Shown piece by piece: positions 6,661 to 14,240 of a DNA stretch of 34,588 nt. The position numbers were made by a program, and so were the translations under genes. The notes below the pieces were generated by a model. That model had not been told where the DNA came from. It was given only the letters and a program-made list of their open reading frames with translations, and did no database searches. This stretch comes from Clostridiales bacterium (GTDB taxonomy: Bacteria > Bacillota > Clostridia > Lachnospirales > Lachnospiraceae). The stretch covers positions 1-34,588 of the forward strand of contig JAJBVF010000453.1 of NCBI GenBank assembly GCA_020859965.1, read 5' to 3'. The first letter of the stretch is position 1. Every line of letters begins with the position of its first letter.

Positions 6661-8709
6661 TCATCCCATATCCACTGCATACAGCGCCGCTCCGATCGCG
6701 CCGCACAGCTGTGCCTTGTCACTAATGATCAGCTTTGTCCCCAGCCGCTCTTCGAGCGTCTTCACAAGCCCCTGGTTCTGCGCCACACCACCGGTCATCA
6801 TGTATGCTTCCGCACCGCCGACGCGCTTTACGAGAGAGGCAGTCTTCGCTGCCACCGCTTTATTCAGGCCATGGACGATATCATCCGGCTTTTTGTTCTG
6901 CGCAATCAGAGATACCACTTCTGACTCCGCAAAAACCGTACACATGCTGGAGATCGTAATATCCTCATCGTAGGAAAGACCGGCTTTTCCGATCTCATCC
7001 AGACTCATCTCCATAGTCCTCGCCATCATTTCCAGGAACCGGCCTGTGCCGGCCGCGCATTTGTCGTTCATGACAAAATTTTTTACCGAGCCGTCCTCGT
7101 CCAGGCGGATCACTTTGCTGTCCTGTCCGCCAATATCTACGACCGTCCGCACCCGCGGATCCAGAAAATGTGCGCCCCGGGCATGACAGGTAATCTCGGT
7201 AATACTCTTATCCCCGTCCTGAATCGCCGTACGTCCGTATCCGGTAGTGACAACCGCATTGATGTCCTCCCTTTTAAGCTCCGCTTTCTGAAGCGCCTGC
7301 TCCAGCGCACGCTCCGCGCCGATGGCTGCTCCGGCTCCGGTCGGCAGGATGATGCTCGCCACAATCTCTTTTTCTTGATTCAGGATAACGACATCCGTAC
7401 TCGTCGAGCCGCTGTCAATTCCGGCAAAATATCCTTTTCCCATCTGATTTCTCCTTCTTCCGTATCGGCCGGCAGAGCCATTCTGCAAACGGGCGCCGCC
7501 CCAGGCCTGCCCTGCCATCCCTGCCTGTGCACTGTCTCTGTTCCCGGATTGCCCCGCGGCAAAATTCCGTGCGTCATCGTTTCCCTGTGCCTGTTCCAAC
7601 ACAGTAAAACCATTTGCCGTCTGAGATTGTCCCAACGAACCAGAACCGTCTGACATCTGCATTTGTCCGCCTGCGGCACTGCCATCCGTTTCCGCACGAC
7701 TGCGTGCTTCCCAGATTGCTTCTGCGATTTCCGGATTCAACTCCAGACTTTCCGAAAAGGCTTCCAGCCGTGTCAGCAGCTGTCCGCTGCTCTGCACGGT
7801 ATAATCCGATTCGATTTTCAGGATCGGCACATCGGTATGCGACTTAATCTCCGCATATTCGAAGCTGTAAAAATCACAGAATTTCACAGTATGGTAAATA
7901 ATACCTTTCAGCGACGGATCCTGATACAGCTGCTTTCGCCCGGTGTTGTCCATCATACGCATACATGGGATCTGTCCAAGCAGTTCTCCCGCATACCAGT
8001 CCATCAGGGCGTCGAAATCGATAGCCTCATCTGTCCCATCCTCCGGCCAGGTCCACGCGACCGACCGGTTGTTCACACAGGACTCATTTACCACCGGGAG
8101 CGGCATGCAGCGTTTTGTCATCTCAAAAAGCTCGTCTCCCATACGCGCGCCAAGAACCGCCAGATGCGGCTGCGTCATGCGCTCTTTCGGTGCAAATGCG
8201 TTCCGGAATGCTTTGACGTCAAATTCGCGGCCTTTATACTCACCATATTTTTTTGCCAGCTCCTTCAGCTGCGCGGCTACGCGCTCCCGGCTGCAGGCAT
8301 TTCCCAGATGAAGCATGTCTACCATATACAAGAAATCCAGATGGGAGCCATCTGGAAGCTCCATTTCTTTCAGCAAATCATACACGCTGCGGATCGTATC
8401 GCAGCAGTTGACCAGCACCAGCTCCTTTACTTCTCCGGCAAGCACCGCCTCCAGTACGGATTTCCCAAAGCCGCAGATATTCGGATGCGCGATCTCATCC
8501 GCATAATCAAATCCTTCCGGCATGGTATTCAGAATTTCACATTCCCCGCCGAACGCTTTCAAAAGTTCAATCGGTGTATATTTACATACATAATACGTCT
8601 TATTCAAAGTAACGTCCTCTCCACATTTTTCATTCTGCGGGCATCGCCGCTTTTCATTCCCGTGAAGCATCGTATAAAAACATGCATCGCAGTCATTCCC
8701 GTAAGGCAT
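6661..8709 (-). CDS. Fused 2-hydroxyacyl-CoA dehydratase subunit / activase
   Basis: A 682-residue protein with two parts that are usually separate genes. Residues about 1-335 are a 2-hydroxyacyl-CoA dehydratase subunit of the HgdB type (YYVCKYTPIELLKAFGGE, HPNICGFGKS, VLVNCCDTIRS, and the terminal ESDYT...GQLLTRLEAF). Residues about 340-420 are a low-complexity linker rich in Q, G, S and A. Residues 423-682 are a BadF/HgdC-type ATPase with FAGIDSGSTSTD, DIGGQDSK, Cys551 (KCAAGTGRF) and Cys590 (SSMCTVFAESE). The 39-residue spacing of these cysteines matches the pair that holds the [4Fe-4S] cluster in the activator HgdC. The activase part would use ATP to drive electrons into the dehydratase. 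The protein starts 24 bases after the 420-residue partner's stop with a weak ribosome site, suggesting coupling. The natural substrate is unknown. Confidence 0.88.
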   Translation of the reverse strand: MPYGNDCDACFYTMLHGNEKRRCPQNEKCGEDVTLNKTYYVCKYTPIELLKAFGGECEILNTMPEGFDYADEIAHPNICGFGKSVLEAVLAGEVKELVLVNCCDTIRSVYDLLKEMELPDGSHLDFLYMVDMLHLGNACSRERVAAQLKELAKKYGEYKGREFDVKAFRNAFAPKERMTQPHLAVLGARMGDELFEMTKRCMPLPVVNESCVNNRSVAWTWPEDGTDEAIDFDALMDWYAGELLGQIPCMRMMDNTGRKQLYQDPSLKGIIYHTVKFCDFYSFEYAEIKSHTDVPILKIESDYTVQSSGQLLTRLEAFSESLELNPEIAEAIWEARSRAETDGSAAGGQMQMSDGSGSLGQSQTANGFTVLEQAQGNDDARNFAAGQSGNRDSAQAGMAGQAWGGARLQNGSAGRYGRRRNQMGKGYFAGIDSGSTSTDVVILNQEKEIVASIILPTGAGAAIGAERALEQALQKAELKREDINAVVTTGYGRTAIQDGDKSITEITCHARGAHFLDPRVRTVVDIGGQDSKVIRLDEDGSVKNFVMNDKCAAGTGRFLEMMARTMEMSLDEIGKAGLSYDEDITISSMCTVFAESEVVSLIAQNKKPDDIVHGLNKAVAAKTASLVKRVGGAEAYMMTGGVAQNQGLVKTLEERLGTKLIISDKAQLCGAIGAALYAVDMG
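7441..7456 (-). promoter_or_regulatory. Internal ribosome binding site and ATG of the activase
   Basis: Inside the fused gene, just before the activase part, the minus strand reads AAGGAG, seven bases, then ATG (ATG at 7443-7441). Translation from here would give a 260-residue protein (7443-6661), the normal length of free-standing HgdC-type activases. It therefore looks like the retained start of a formerly separate gene and may still be used. Confidence 0.65.
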
Positions 8710-8733
8710 CTTATACCAGGATGCAGGACAGTC

Positions 8734-9996
8734 TCATTCATTCAGCATTTCCAGGAACGCGCCAAGACGTGTAGAGGTCTGTCCTTCGCCGCCATGGCTC
8801 CGGTCGCACCCATCGCCGTCCAGGATCAGCATCGGAATTCCTTCTGCTTCGAATTTCCGCTTTGCGAGCTGCGAACCGCCCAGCGTATGTTTGCAGCCCC
8901 AGTGATTAAACCAGACCGCTCCGTCTGCCTTTGTCTCCTTTGCGTGCCGGATCCCTGCATCTATGCGGTTCATAATACTGCCGTTCAACGCATGATAAAC
9001 AAGCCGCATCGCCATATCCTCATACGGATCTTCTGAGTGGTGCTCCAGATTTGCCACCTGTGAGAGCTCACATCCGACGATCTGCGCCTTCTCATTAAAT
9101 ACAAATTCCTTCTTTACCGCATCCGACCAGAACGGAATAATATGCATCCAGTAAATACGTTTCCCTTTTGACGGTCCGGCTTTTTCAACCTCAGAAAGCA
9201 GCCGGTTTACATAATCTTCTTCTTTTTGTGTACCCAGCAGGATATTCTGCGTCATTCCGCTGTAAAGCGGAGAGACCAAATCGGTCGGCACATACTTGTC
9301 CGCACGGGCTTTCTGAAACGTATCATAGCCTTCCAGTGTCCTTTTGCTGCGCTTCGTGCGCTCCCGCAGACTTTCGGCATCTATTTTCTTTCCCGTACTT
9401 TTTTCCAGAAATACAGCGAGGTCACGCAGCTGATCCGCCACATAGGCGACATTCTCAGGATTATGCCCTGCCGGAATGTCAATAGCAAAACAGGGAACCT
9501 CATACAGCTTTGCCAGCTCTTTAAATGTCAGCAGATTCGCGTCACAGGCAAGACTGGTATAGACAATACAGCGCGGCTTCGGAAGAACCCCGCTCAGCGC
9601 CGCTCCGATAAAGGTCTTATGATAACTGCACAAGGTCTCCGCCAGCCCGGCGTCCTCCGCCGTCTGCAAAAACGTGCGCTCTGTCTTTGACGCAGACAGA
9701 TAACAGGAAAAGCTCTCCACATTGTATGGATAAAGTCCGACCTCCTGCAACAGCTCACAGGGAGTAAAAACGCTGACCAGCGCACTGTGTTCCGGGTCTT
9801 TCAAGGGACTCAGCATAACGTCCATCATCAGATGCGCCAGATACTGATCCGCCGGGAGCAGCCTCTTATCCGGCGCGAACCGGAACTTCAGATTCTGCGC
9901 CTGCCAGCCGGTCTTCAAAAGCCGCCGTGCGCGTTCCGGTGAATCCGCGCTCCATTTTTCTATATAATGTCCAAAGGTCTCTACTACTTGCACCAA
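8734..9996 (-). CDS. 2-hydroxyacyl-CoA dehydratase family subunit
   Basis: A 420-residue protein of the 2-hydroxyacyl-CoA dehydratase (HgdA/FldB-type) family. These iron-sulfur proteins remove water from 2-hydroxyacyl-CoAs through a ketyl radical after one-electron activation. Visible family motifs are FTPCELLQEVGLYPYNVE, VYTSLACDANLLTFKELAK, VPCFAIDIPAGHNPENVAYVADQL, WFNHWGCKHTLGGSQLAKRKFEAEGIPMLILDGDGCDRS (read as separate blocks) and a C-terminal STRLGAFLEML. The cysteines in PCELL, LACD and WGCKH are candidate cluster ligands. No ATG fits the N-terminus; the start is TTG 9996 or GTG 9993, after GGAAGGG. It is first in a two-gene operon with the fused subunit/activase downstream. With no CoA-transferase in the window, the substrate cannot be named. 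Confidence 0.88.
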   Translation of the reverse strand: MVQVVETFGHYIEKWSADSPERARRLLKTGWQAQNLKFRFAPDKRLLPADQYLAHLMMDVMLSPLKDPEHSALVSVFTPCELLQEVGLYPYNVESFSCYLSASKTERTFLQTAEDAGLAETLCSYHKTFIGAALSGVLPKPRCIVYTSLACDANLLTFKELAKLYEVPCFAIDIPAGHNPENVAYVADQLRDLAVFLEKSTGKKIDAESLRERTKRSKRTLEGYDTFQKARADKYVPTDLVSPLYSGMTQNILLGTQKEEDYVNRLLSEVEKAGPSKGKRIYWMHIIPFWSDAVKKEFVFNEKAQIVGCELSQVANLEHHSEDPYEDMAMRLVYHALNGSIMNRIDAGIRHAKETKADGAVWFNHWGCKHTLGGSQLAKRKFEAEGIPMLILDGDGCDRSHGGEGQTSTRLGAFLEMLNE

Positions 9997-10031
9997 AATA
10001 CACCCTTCCAGATTAAAGTATAAGTAAAATC

Positions 10032-10051
10032 CGGACAGCTTTCTCTGTCCG
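10032..10051 (-). terminator. Probable terminator of the spoIIA operon
   Basis: CGGACAG and CTGTCCG form a 7-bp stem with a six-base loop. On the minus strand it is followed by GATTTTACTTA. It is 196 bases past the sigF stop and 36 bases before the dehydratase start. The weak T run makes termination uncertain, and a role in the dehydratase leader is an alternative. Confidence 0.4.
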
Positions 10052-10246
10052 TTTCACTCAATGCGCTGCTATTCACCGCTATATTGTGAATGCAGCCGCA
10101 AATCCACAGCGGATTATACCCTTTTTTTTTGATTTTGTAAAGATACGCCTGTCCTGCCTGATATTCCCCTGATATTCTTTACTGCGCTGCGCCGGGAAAA
10201 CATGCCATACAAAATCCCCCGCCGCCTGCGTGTGGATGTCAGAGCC

Positions 10247-10966
10247 TTACAGTCCTCCTGCCTCCCGCATCCTGCGCAGGATTCTTTTTTCTGCCCGGGA
10301 TACCTGCACCTGGGTCATTCCGAGACAGGCGGCTACTTTTACCTGCGTCATATCCTCAAAATAACGCATCTGTATGATTCTCTGTTCATCCGGCTCCAGA
10401 AGCTGCAAAAGCTGCGCAAGCAGCATCCGATTGAGCAATTCTTCATTCCGGTCGCGGTCATCCGGCAGCCGGTCCCCGAGAAGAAGCGGCGTACCATCAT
10501 TCTGATACACCGTCTGATTCAGGGATTCCACATCTGACACAGCGTCCATCGCCAGAGCCAGCTCTTCCGGACTGATCCCTGTCTCCTGTGCAATCTCATT
10601 TAATGTCGGCTCCGCGCCTGTCTGTTTTTCCAGGATTTCTCTGGCACTCCAGGCTTTTGCCGCGGACTCTTTTAAAATCCGGCTTACTTTTATCATACCG
10701 TCGTCACGCAGAAAACGCCGGATCTCTCCTGCGATCATCGGCACCGCATAGGTCGAAAACCGCACCTCATATGAACTGTCAAAATTGTCCACTGCCTTCA
10801 AAAGCCCGATACTTCCGATCTGTATCAGATCTTCGCTCTCACATCTGCGTCCCAGAAAGCGGCGCACAACTGTATACACCAGTCCCATGTTTTCTTCCAC
10901 CAGCTGTTCCCTGGCCGCTTTATCCCCCTTGTGTACCCGTTCTATCAACGCAAGGGTGTGTTCCAT
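10247..10966 (-). CDS. sigF: RNA polymerase sporulation sigma factor SigF
   Basis: A 239-residue sigma-70 family protein, the usual SigF length. SigF is the first forespore-specific sigma factor. Region 2 covers about residues 18-85 (ENMGLVYTVVRRFLGR, EDLIQIGSIGLLKAVDNFD, FSTYAVPMIAGEIRRFLRDDG). Region 3 is around 95-150, with LNEIAQETGISPEEL. Region 4 is at about 180-235 (LEPDEQRIIQMRYFEDMTQVKVAACLGMTQVQVSRAEKRIL). The order with spoIIAB and spoIIAA upstream identifies it as SigF rather than the similar SigG. An AAAGGA ribosome site lies seven bases before the ATG. The gap of 100 bases after spoIIAB is wide; in Bacillus subtilis the three genes are tightly packed. Confidence 0.95.
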   Translation of the reverse strand: MEHTLALIERVHKGDKAAREQLVEENMGLVYTVVRRFLGRRCESEDLIQIGSIGLLKAVDNFDSSYEVRFSTYAVPMIAGEIRRFLRDDGMIKVSRILKESAAKAWSAREILEKQTGAEPTLNEIAQETGISPEELALAMDAVSDVESLNQTVYQNDGTPLLLGDRLPDDRDRNEELLNRMLLAQLLQLLEPDEQRIIQMRYFEDMTQVKVAACLGMTQVQVSRAEKRILRRMREAGGL

Positions 10967-11066
10967 TTTCTGTTCCTTTCCTGTTATCTCACCGGATTTG
11001 AAAACCCAGACAGAGAATTTTCCTGCGCATCACTAATAGAATTGCATTCCAGATAGTCAGCCTTAT

Positions 11067-11576
11067 TTACAGCCCGCCTGTTCCGGAAGGAGAGAGCATT
11101 TGGAATGGAGCGTCTGATATTTCACTCTGAGCGCTCATATGGTCATTTTCCCTGGCAATCTGCTTACTCATACGCACCCGGGTTCCCATCCCCGGCGCAG
11201 ATTCCACTTCCAGCGTATCCATGAAAGCCTCCATAAAGGCAAATCCCATACCCGCGCGGTCACACTCCGCCTTTGTCGTAAACAATGGCTCCATCGCCTT
11301 TTTTACATCCACGATCCCGCGCCCGGTATCACTTACCTCTACTTCCAGTACATTCCCGCTTATGCGGCAGGATATCATAATTTTCTCTACCCTGCCCTCG
11401 TAGCCATGTATAATCGCATTTGTGACTGCCTCCGAAACCGCAGTTTTCACATCCGCTACTTCCTCCAGTGTCGGATTCAGCTGCGTCATAAAAGCCGCCA
11501 CCGCCACCCGCGCAAAGCTCTCATTACGGGAACGGCTGTCAAATTCCAGTTTCATTTCGTTTTGGTTTTGATGCAT
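11067..11576 (-). CDS. spoIIAB: Anti-sigma F factor SpoIIAB
   Basis: A GHKL-type serine kinase and anti-sigma factor that holds SigF inactive and phosphorylates SpoIIAA. The ATG at 11576 (MHQNQNEMKLEF) is preferred because GGGGGAG lies six bases upstream; an in-frame ATG at 11597 has no such site. Length is 169 residues. ATP-binding motifs are the N-box AVSEAVTNAIIHGYEG, the G1 box DTGRGIVD, the lid PLFTTKAECDRAGMGFAFME, and GMGTRVRMSKQI. The family usually ends near this last motif at about 145 residues. Here a tail of about 20-25 residues follows (MSAQSEISDAPFQML...). The gene is separated from spoIIAA by 133 bases containing an 11-bp tandem repeat, and from sigF by 100 bases. Confidence 0.93.
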   Translation of the reverse strand: MHQNQNEMKLEFDSRSRNESFARVAVAAFMTQLNPTLEEVADVKTAVSEAVTNAIIHGYEGRVEKIMISCRISGNVLEVEVSDTGRGIVDVKKAMEPLFTTKAECDRAGMGFAFMEAFMDTLEVESAPGMGTRVRMSKQIARENDHMSAQSEISDAPFQMLSPSGTGGL

Positions 11577-11635
11577 CTGATTCTCCCCCTTCTCCATTCA
11601 CTTACAGAAGAATTATTCCGGCAATTATCTCTGAA

Positions 11636-11679
11636 TTTCTTTTCTATTTCTTTTCTATTTCTTTTCTATTTCTTTTCTA
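11636..11679. repeat. 11-bp tandem repeat, four units
   Basis: TTTCTTTTCTA is repeated four times without error (11636-11646, 11647-11657, 11658-11668, 11669-11679). The preceding and following bases decay into similar T/C-rich sequence. It sits between spoIIAA and spoIIAB, where the sense RNA would carry purine-rich TAGAAAAGAAA units about 60 bases before the spoIIAB start. Such tracts can change copy number by slippage. Confidence 0.95.
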
Positions 11680-11709
11680 TCTTTCAACTATTTTCTCTCA
11701 GCCGAAACC

Positions 11710-12060
11710 TTACGCTTCCTTCCCGTTTTCCCTGCTCATCTCAAGCGGCAGGTCCTCGTAAATATCTATGATCCTGTAAATCCCGGAAAGTGTCAGAATC
11801 CGTTTCATACGTTCTCCGACATGAACAGCCATCACTGTCCCTCCCATAAACCGCATTGTCTTATATCTTCCGATCATCATCCCCACTCCCGAGCTGTCCA
11901 TAAATGTGGTATCCGCAAAGTCAAAAAGCAAACAGCGAATATGCTTCTTCTGTATCAGGCGATCCGTCTCCTGACCGATCTGTTCTGAATTGTAATGATC
12001 AATCTCCGCAGGTAAATGAATATTCATTACGGTACCTGCAATCGTAAACATAGGATTCAA
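11710..12060 (-). CDS. spoIIAA: Anti-anti-sigma factor SpoIIAA
   Basis: A 116-residue STAS-domain protein. Unphosphorylated SpoIIAA binds SpoIIAB and frees SigF in the forespore. The phosphorylatable serine lies in DTTFMDSSGVGMMIGRYK (residues about 50-67), the classic STAS motif. Strand LLFDFADTTF and helix RYKTMRFMGG fit the fold. The start is taken as TTG 12060, because GGGAGGTG lies nine bases upstream and the next in-frame ATG (12051) is too far from it. It is the first gene of the spoIIA operon. The 133-base distance to spoIIAB removes the translational coupling seen in Bacillus subtilis. Confidence 0.93.
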   Translation of the reverse strand: MNPMFTIAGTVMNIHLPAEIDHYNSEQIGQETDRLIQKKHIRCLLFDFADTTFMDSSGVGMMIGRYKTMRFMGGTVMAVHVGERMKRILTLSGIYRIIDIYEDLPLEMSRENGKEA

Positions 12061-12123
12061 TGTGCAACACCTCCCGTAAATTCTACCAAGCTTAATTTGA
12101 AAGGAAACGGCAAAATTTTTTCC

Positions 12124-12148
12124 GTTCGCTATATTTTATATGATTCCT
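12124..12148 (-). promoter_or_regulatory. Possible SigH promoter of spoIIA
   Basis: On the minus strand AGGAATC (12148-12142) is followed, after 14 bases, by GAACG (12127-12123). This resembles the SigH pattern AGGAWWW, 12-14 bases, then GAAT. In Bacillus subtilis the spoIIA operon is read by SigH with Spo0A-P. The boxes are imperfect and no clear Spo0A box was found. Confidence 0.35.
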
Positions 12149-12219
12149 GCGCATATGGAAAAAGGAGAGCGCGCGTGCACTCTCCCCATGCTTCCGGGTT
12201 TCTCTTTTGTAAAATAGTA

Positions 12220-12434
12220 TCTGATGCGGATAAATCCGCCCAGCCTTCTTTCTGTTTTGCTGCTGCCAGGTTCTTCAAGTTCAGAACTGCAGGCCACAGA
12301 CCGCCTGCCTTGCAGGCTATACGCCGCTTATCGCGTCGTATGTCTGAGGCTGTATGGGCGTTCCGCCCATCCCAAAACAGAAATGTAGTCTGATGCGGAT
12401 AAATCCGCCCAGCCTTCTTTCTGTTTTGCTGCTG
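12220..12434. repeat. Palindrome-rich spacer with 46-bp direct repeat
   Basis: A perfect 46-bp direct repeat occupies 12220-12265 and 12389-12434. Each copy contains the hairpin GCGGATAAATCCGC. Other inverted repeats are AAAACAGAAA (12374-12383) against TTTCTGTTTT in both copies, TGGGCG/CGCCCA (about 12355-12369), GCAGGC/GCCTGC (about 12289-12308), and GTTCAGAAC against GTTCTGAAC (about 12279 and 12434). It lies past the stop of the TPR gene, so one fold could terminate that operon. The nested repeats also fit a miniature mobile element. No gene is seen. Confidence 0.7.
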
Positions 12435-12441
12435 TTCTGAA

Positions 12442-14085
12442 CTAGTTTATCACGTTTCCGTTGGCATCGTACTGCAGGCCGGTCGTCGGATCTGTCCACA
12501 CCGCATCTGCGGATGTGGTTGTATCCGTGCCGGTGGAGTCATCGTAGATCGTGATTCCATCGTCTGAGTACGCATCCGCTGTATCCGTCGTACCGGCTGC
12601 GTCTGTCTCTGCCGTCCCTGCCGTGGTGGCATCTCCAAGGCCGCTCAGATCGAGCGTGTTGGAGGATGTGTCGTCTCCCGAAGCCGAGGAGGATGACAGA
12701 TACCCTTCTACCACAGACGCATTAGACGGATAGTACTCAATAATCTGATTAAATATCTCATCCGCATTGTCCGTGTCACCCAGATAATAATAAGCCATTC
12801 CAAGGTAGAGCAGGGCATTGTAATGCTCAGACTGCTCACGATCCGGATCCGCTTCTACCGCTTTCGCCAGATTCTCCGCTGCACTCTGGTAGTCCTTCTG
12901 GACATAAGCGGTCGTCCCGGCGCTGTAATATTCGGTAAACAGGCTTGCCGATACTGCGCTGCTTAAGGTCTCATACAGTGCCAGCGCATTGTCATCGAAA
13001 TCAGCCCCATTCAGCTCCAACAGCTGCTCCGCCGCAGTCGACTCGTCACCGCTGACGTAAAGATTGGCCACTTCGAGCAAAGCATCGTAGCTCTCCGCCT
13101 TCGCAAGCGCTGCGTCACGATCCTCTTCTGCTTCCGCAATCTGATCTGCGTACCCGTCAATTTCTTCCTGAAGCTCCTCCGCCTGTACCTGCACGGTAGC
13201 AAGCTTTGCATTCGCTTCCGTCACCTGTTGATTGGCAGAATTGTTTACGGACTGCCGGTTCGCCGGTACTATCAGAAACCATACGATCGCTCCGCCCAGC
13301 AAGATACCAAGAATGATGTTGATAAAGGTGGCAATCGTCGAACTGTCGCGAAACGTCGTGGGCTGGATGATCATTTCATTGCCGCTCAGATACCGTAAGG
13401 TACCGGAGACCTGTCCGTCCTCTTCATCCTTCTCAATTCTTCTGTGCCGCCGGGCAAGTCCTGTGCCTCTGCCTGTCGCACTTTCGATCTCCTGCAGATA
13501 ACGCAGAGTCGTCGTATTCGTCGCATCAATCTGAATCGCTTTTCTGAGCAGCTTACGAGCCCGCTCATATTCCTGACGCTTCATATACAGCAGGGCCAGC
13601 AGCTGATACGCCTTCACCAGTCTGGGATTGCGGCTGATAACTTTTTTCAGCTGGATGATCGCCATATCCTCATTGTCTTCTCTGCAGTACAGGACAGACT
13701 GGTTGTATTTGCGGATCGTCTGATTGATCGAATCCAGTTTGTTTTTATTATTCTGCATCTGGTCAATGTAATAATCGGCAAGATTGTCCTCCGCCTGAAG
13801 ATTTTTGCTGATGACCCATTCGCAGAGCGCAGAAACCGCCTCGCCCGTCTCATAGTAGCAAAGACCAAGCAGATTGCGCGCATTCGTATTCTCTTTGCTG
13901 AATTTCAGGCTGCGCTTCAAACAGGTGATCGCTCCCTCCATATCCCTGATACGCGCCTTTTCCAGCCCCTCATTGTACAGAAGATTGGAAATGCGGACAA
14001 TCCGCTTCTGAATCGAAATATCGGCTCCGCAGCCGGTACAGTAATCTGATGCACCGAGAGGGGTATTACAATAAATACATCTCAT
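12442..14085 (-). CDS. Zinc-ribbon, TPR and single-span membrane protein
   Basis: A 547-residue modular protein. Residues 3-19 hold a zinc ribbon (CIYC...CTGC). Residues about 34-200 contain TPR-like helices (MEGAITCLKRSLKF, RNLLGLCYYETGEAVSAL, PRLVKAYQLLALLYMKRQEYERARKLLRKAI). Residues 251-273 form one transmembrane helix, and 285-332 a coiled coil (QVQAEELQEEIDGYADQIAEAE). Residues about 335-455 carry further TPR units (YQSAAENLAKAVEADPDREQ, ALLYLGMAYYYLGDTDNADEIF). The last 75 residues are a serine-, threonine- and aspartate-rich tail. The zinc ribbon and first TPR block are probably cytoplasmic and the rest outside. It overlaps the preceding small gene by four bases (ATGA) in the folC operon. 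No enzyme domain is seen; a scaffold or envelope role is inference. Confidence 0.85.
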   Translation of the reverse strand: MRCIYCNTPLGASDYCTGCGADISIQKRIVRISNLLYNEGLEKARIRDMEGAITCLKRSLKFSKENTNARNLLGLCYYETGEAVSALCEWVISKNLQAEDNLADYYIDQMQNNKNKLDSINQTIRKYNQSVLYCREDNEDMAIIQLKKVISRNPRLVKAYQLLALLYMKRQEYERARKLLRKAIQIDATNTTTLRYLQEIESATGRGTGLARRHRRIEKDEEDGQVSGTLRYLSGNEMIIQPTTFRDSSTIATFINIILGILLGGAIVWFLIVPANRQSVNNSANQQVTEANAKLATVQVQAEELQEEIDGYADQIAEAEEDRDAALAKAESYDALLEVANLYVSGDESTAAEQLLELNGADFDDNALALYETLSSAVSASLFTEYYSAGTTAYVQKDYQSAAENLAKAVEADPDREQSEHYNALLYLGMAYYYLGDTDNADEIFNQIIEYYPSNASVVEGYLSSSSASGDDTSSNTLDLSGLGDATTAGTAETDAAGTTDTADAYSDDGITIYDDSTGTDTTTSADAVWTDPTTGLQYDANGNVIN

Positions 14086-14240
14086 CGGCTGCCCTGCTTT
14101 CTGTTCTTCTTTTCCTCTCTGAGCATTTCCTTAAGAATGTCGCTCATATCTGTCAGGTCCCGACTGTAAATCGCGTCCTCTGCCTCATTGACATCCATGC
14201 TCGTATGGAACTTCTTCAGTTCTTCCTCATAATTGATCAT
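14082..14240 (-). CDS. Small 52-residue protein between folC and TPR gene
   Basis: An acidic and lysine-rich protein of 52 residues, beginning MINYEEELKKF and ending KKNRKQGSR, with the central stretch EDAIYSRDLTDMSDILKEML. Support for a real gene: a GGAGG ribosome site seven bases before the ATG, a 4-bp ATGA overlap with the folC stop on one side, and a 4-bp ATGA overlap with the TPR gene start on the other. It is predicted to be largely helical, with no signal peptide or membrane span. I do not recognise the family. Position suggests a partner of the TPR protein or simply a translational link. Confidence 0.85.
   Translation of the reverse strand: MINYEEELKKFHTSMDVNEAEDAIYSRDLTDMSDILKEMLREEKKNRKQGSR

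Noticed and set aside
7663-9036. 457-codon open frame on the plus strand
   Set aside because: It lies antisense to the dehydratase operon, whose two genes have clear family motifs; it has no ribosome site and a shadow-like composition.
10071-10093. ATTCAC...GTGAAT inverted repeat upstream of the dehydratase operon
   Set aside because: Possible operator, but the arms are only six bases, no promoter could be placed with confidence and no regulator is linked to it.
11636-11679. CRISPR-like repeat
   Set aside because: Units are 11 bp and directly adjacent with no spacers; a simple tandem repeat.
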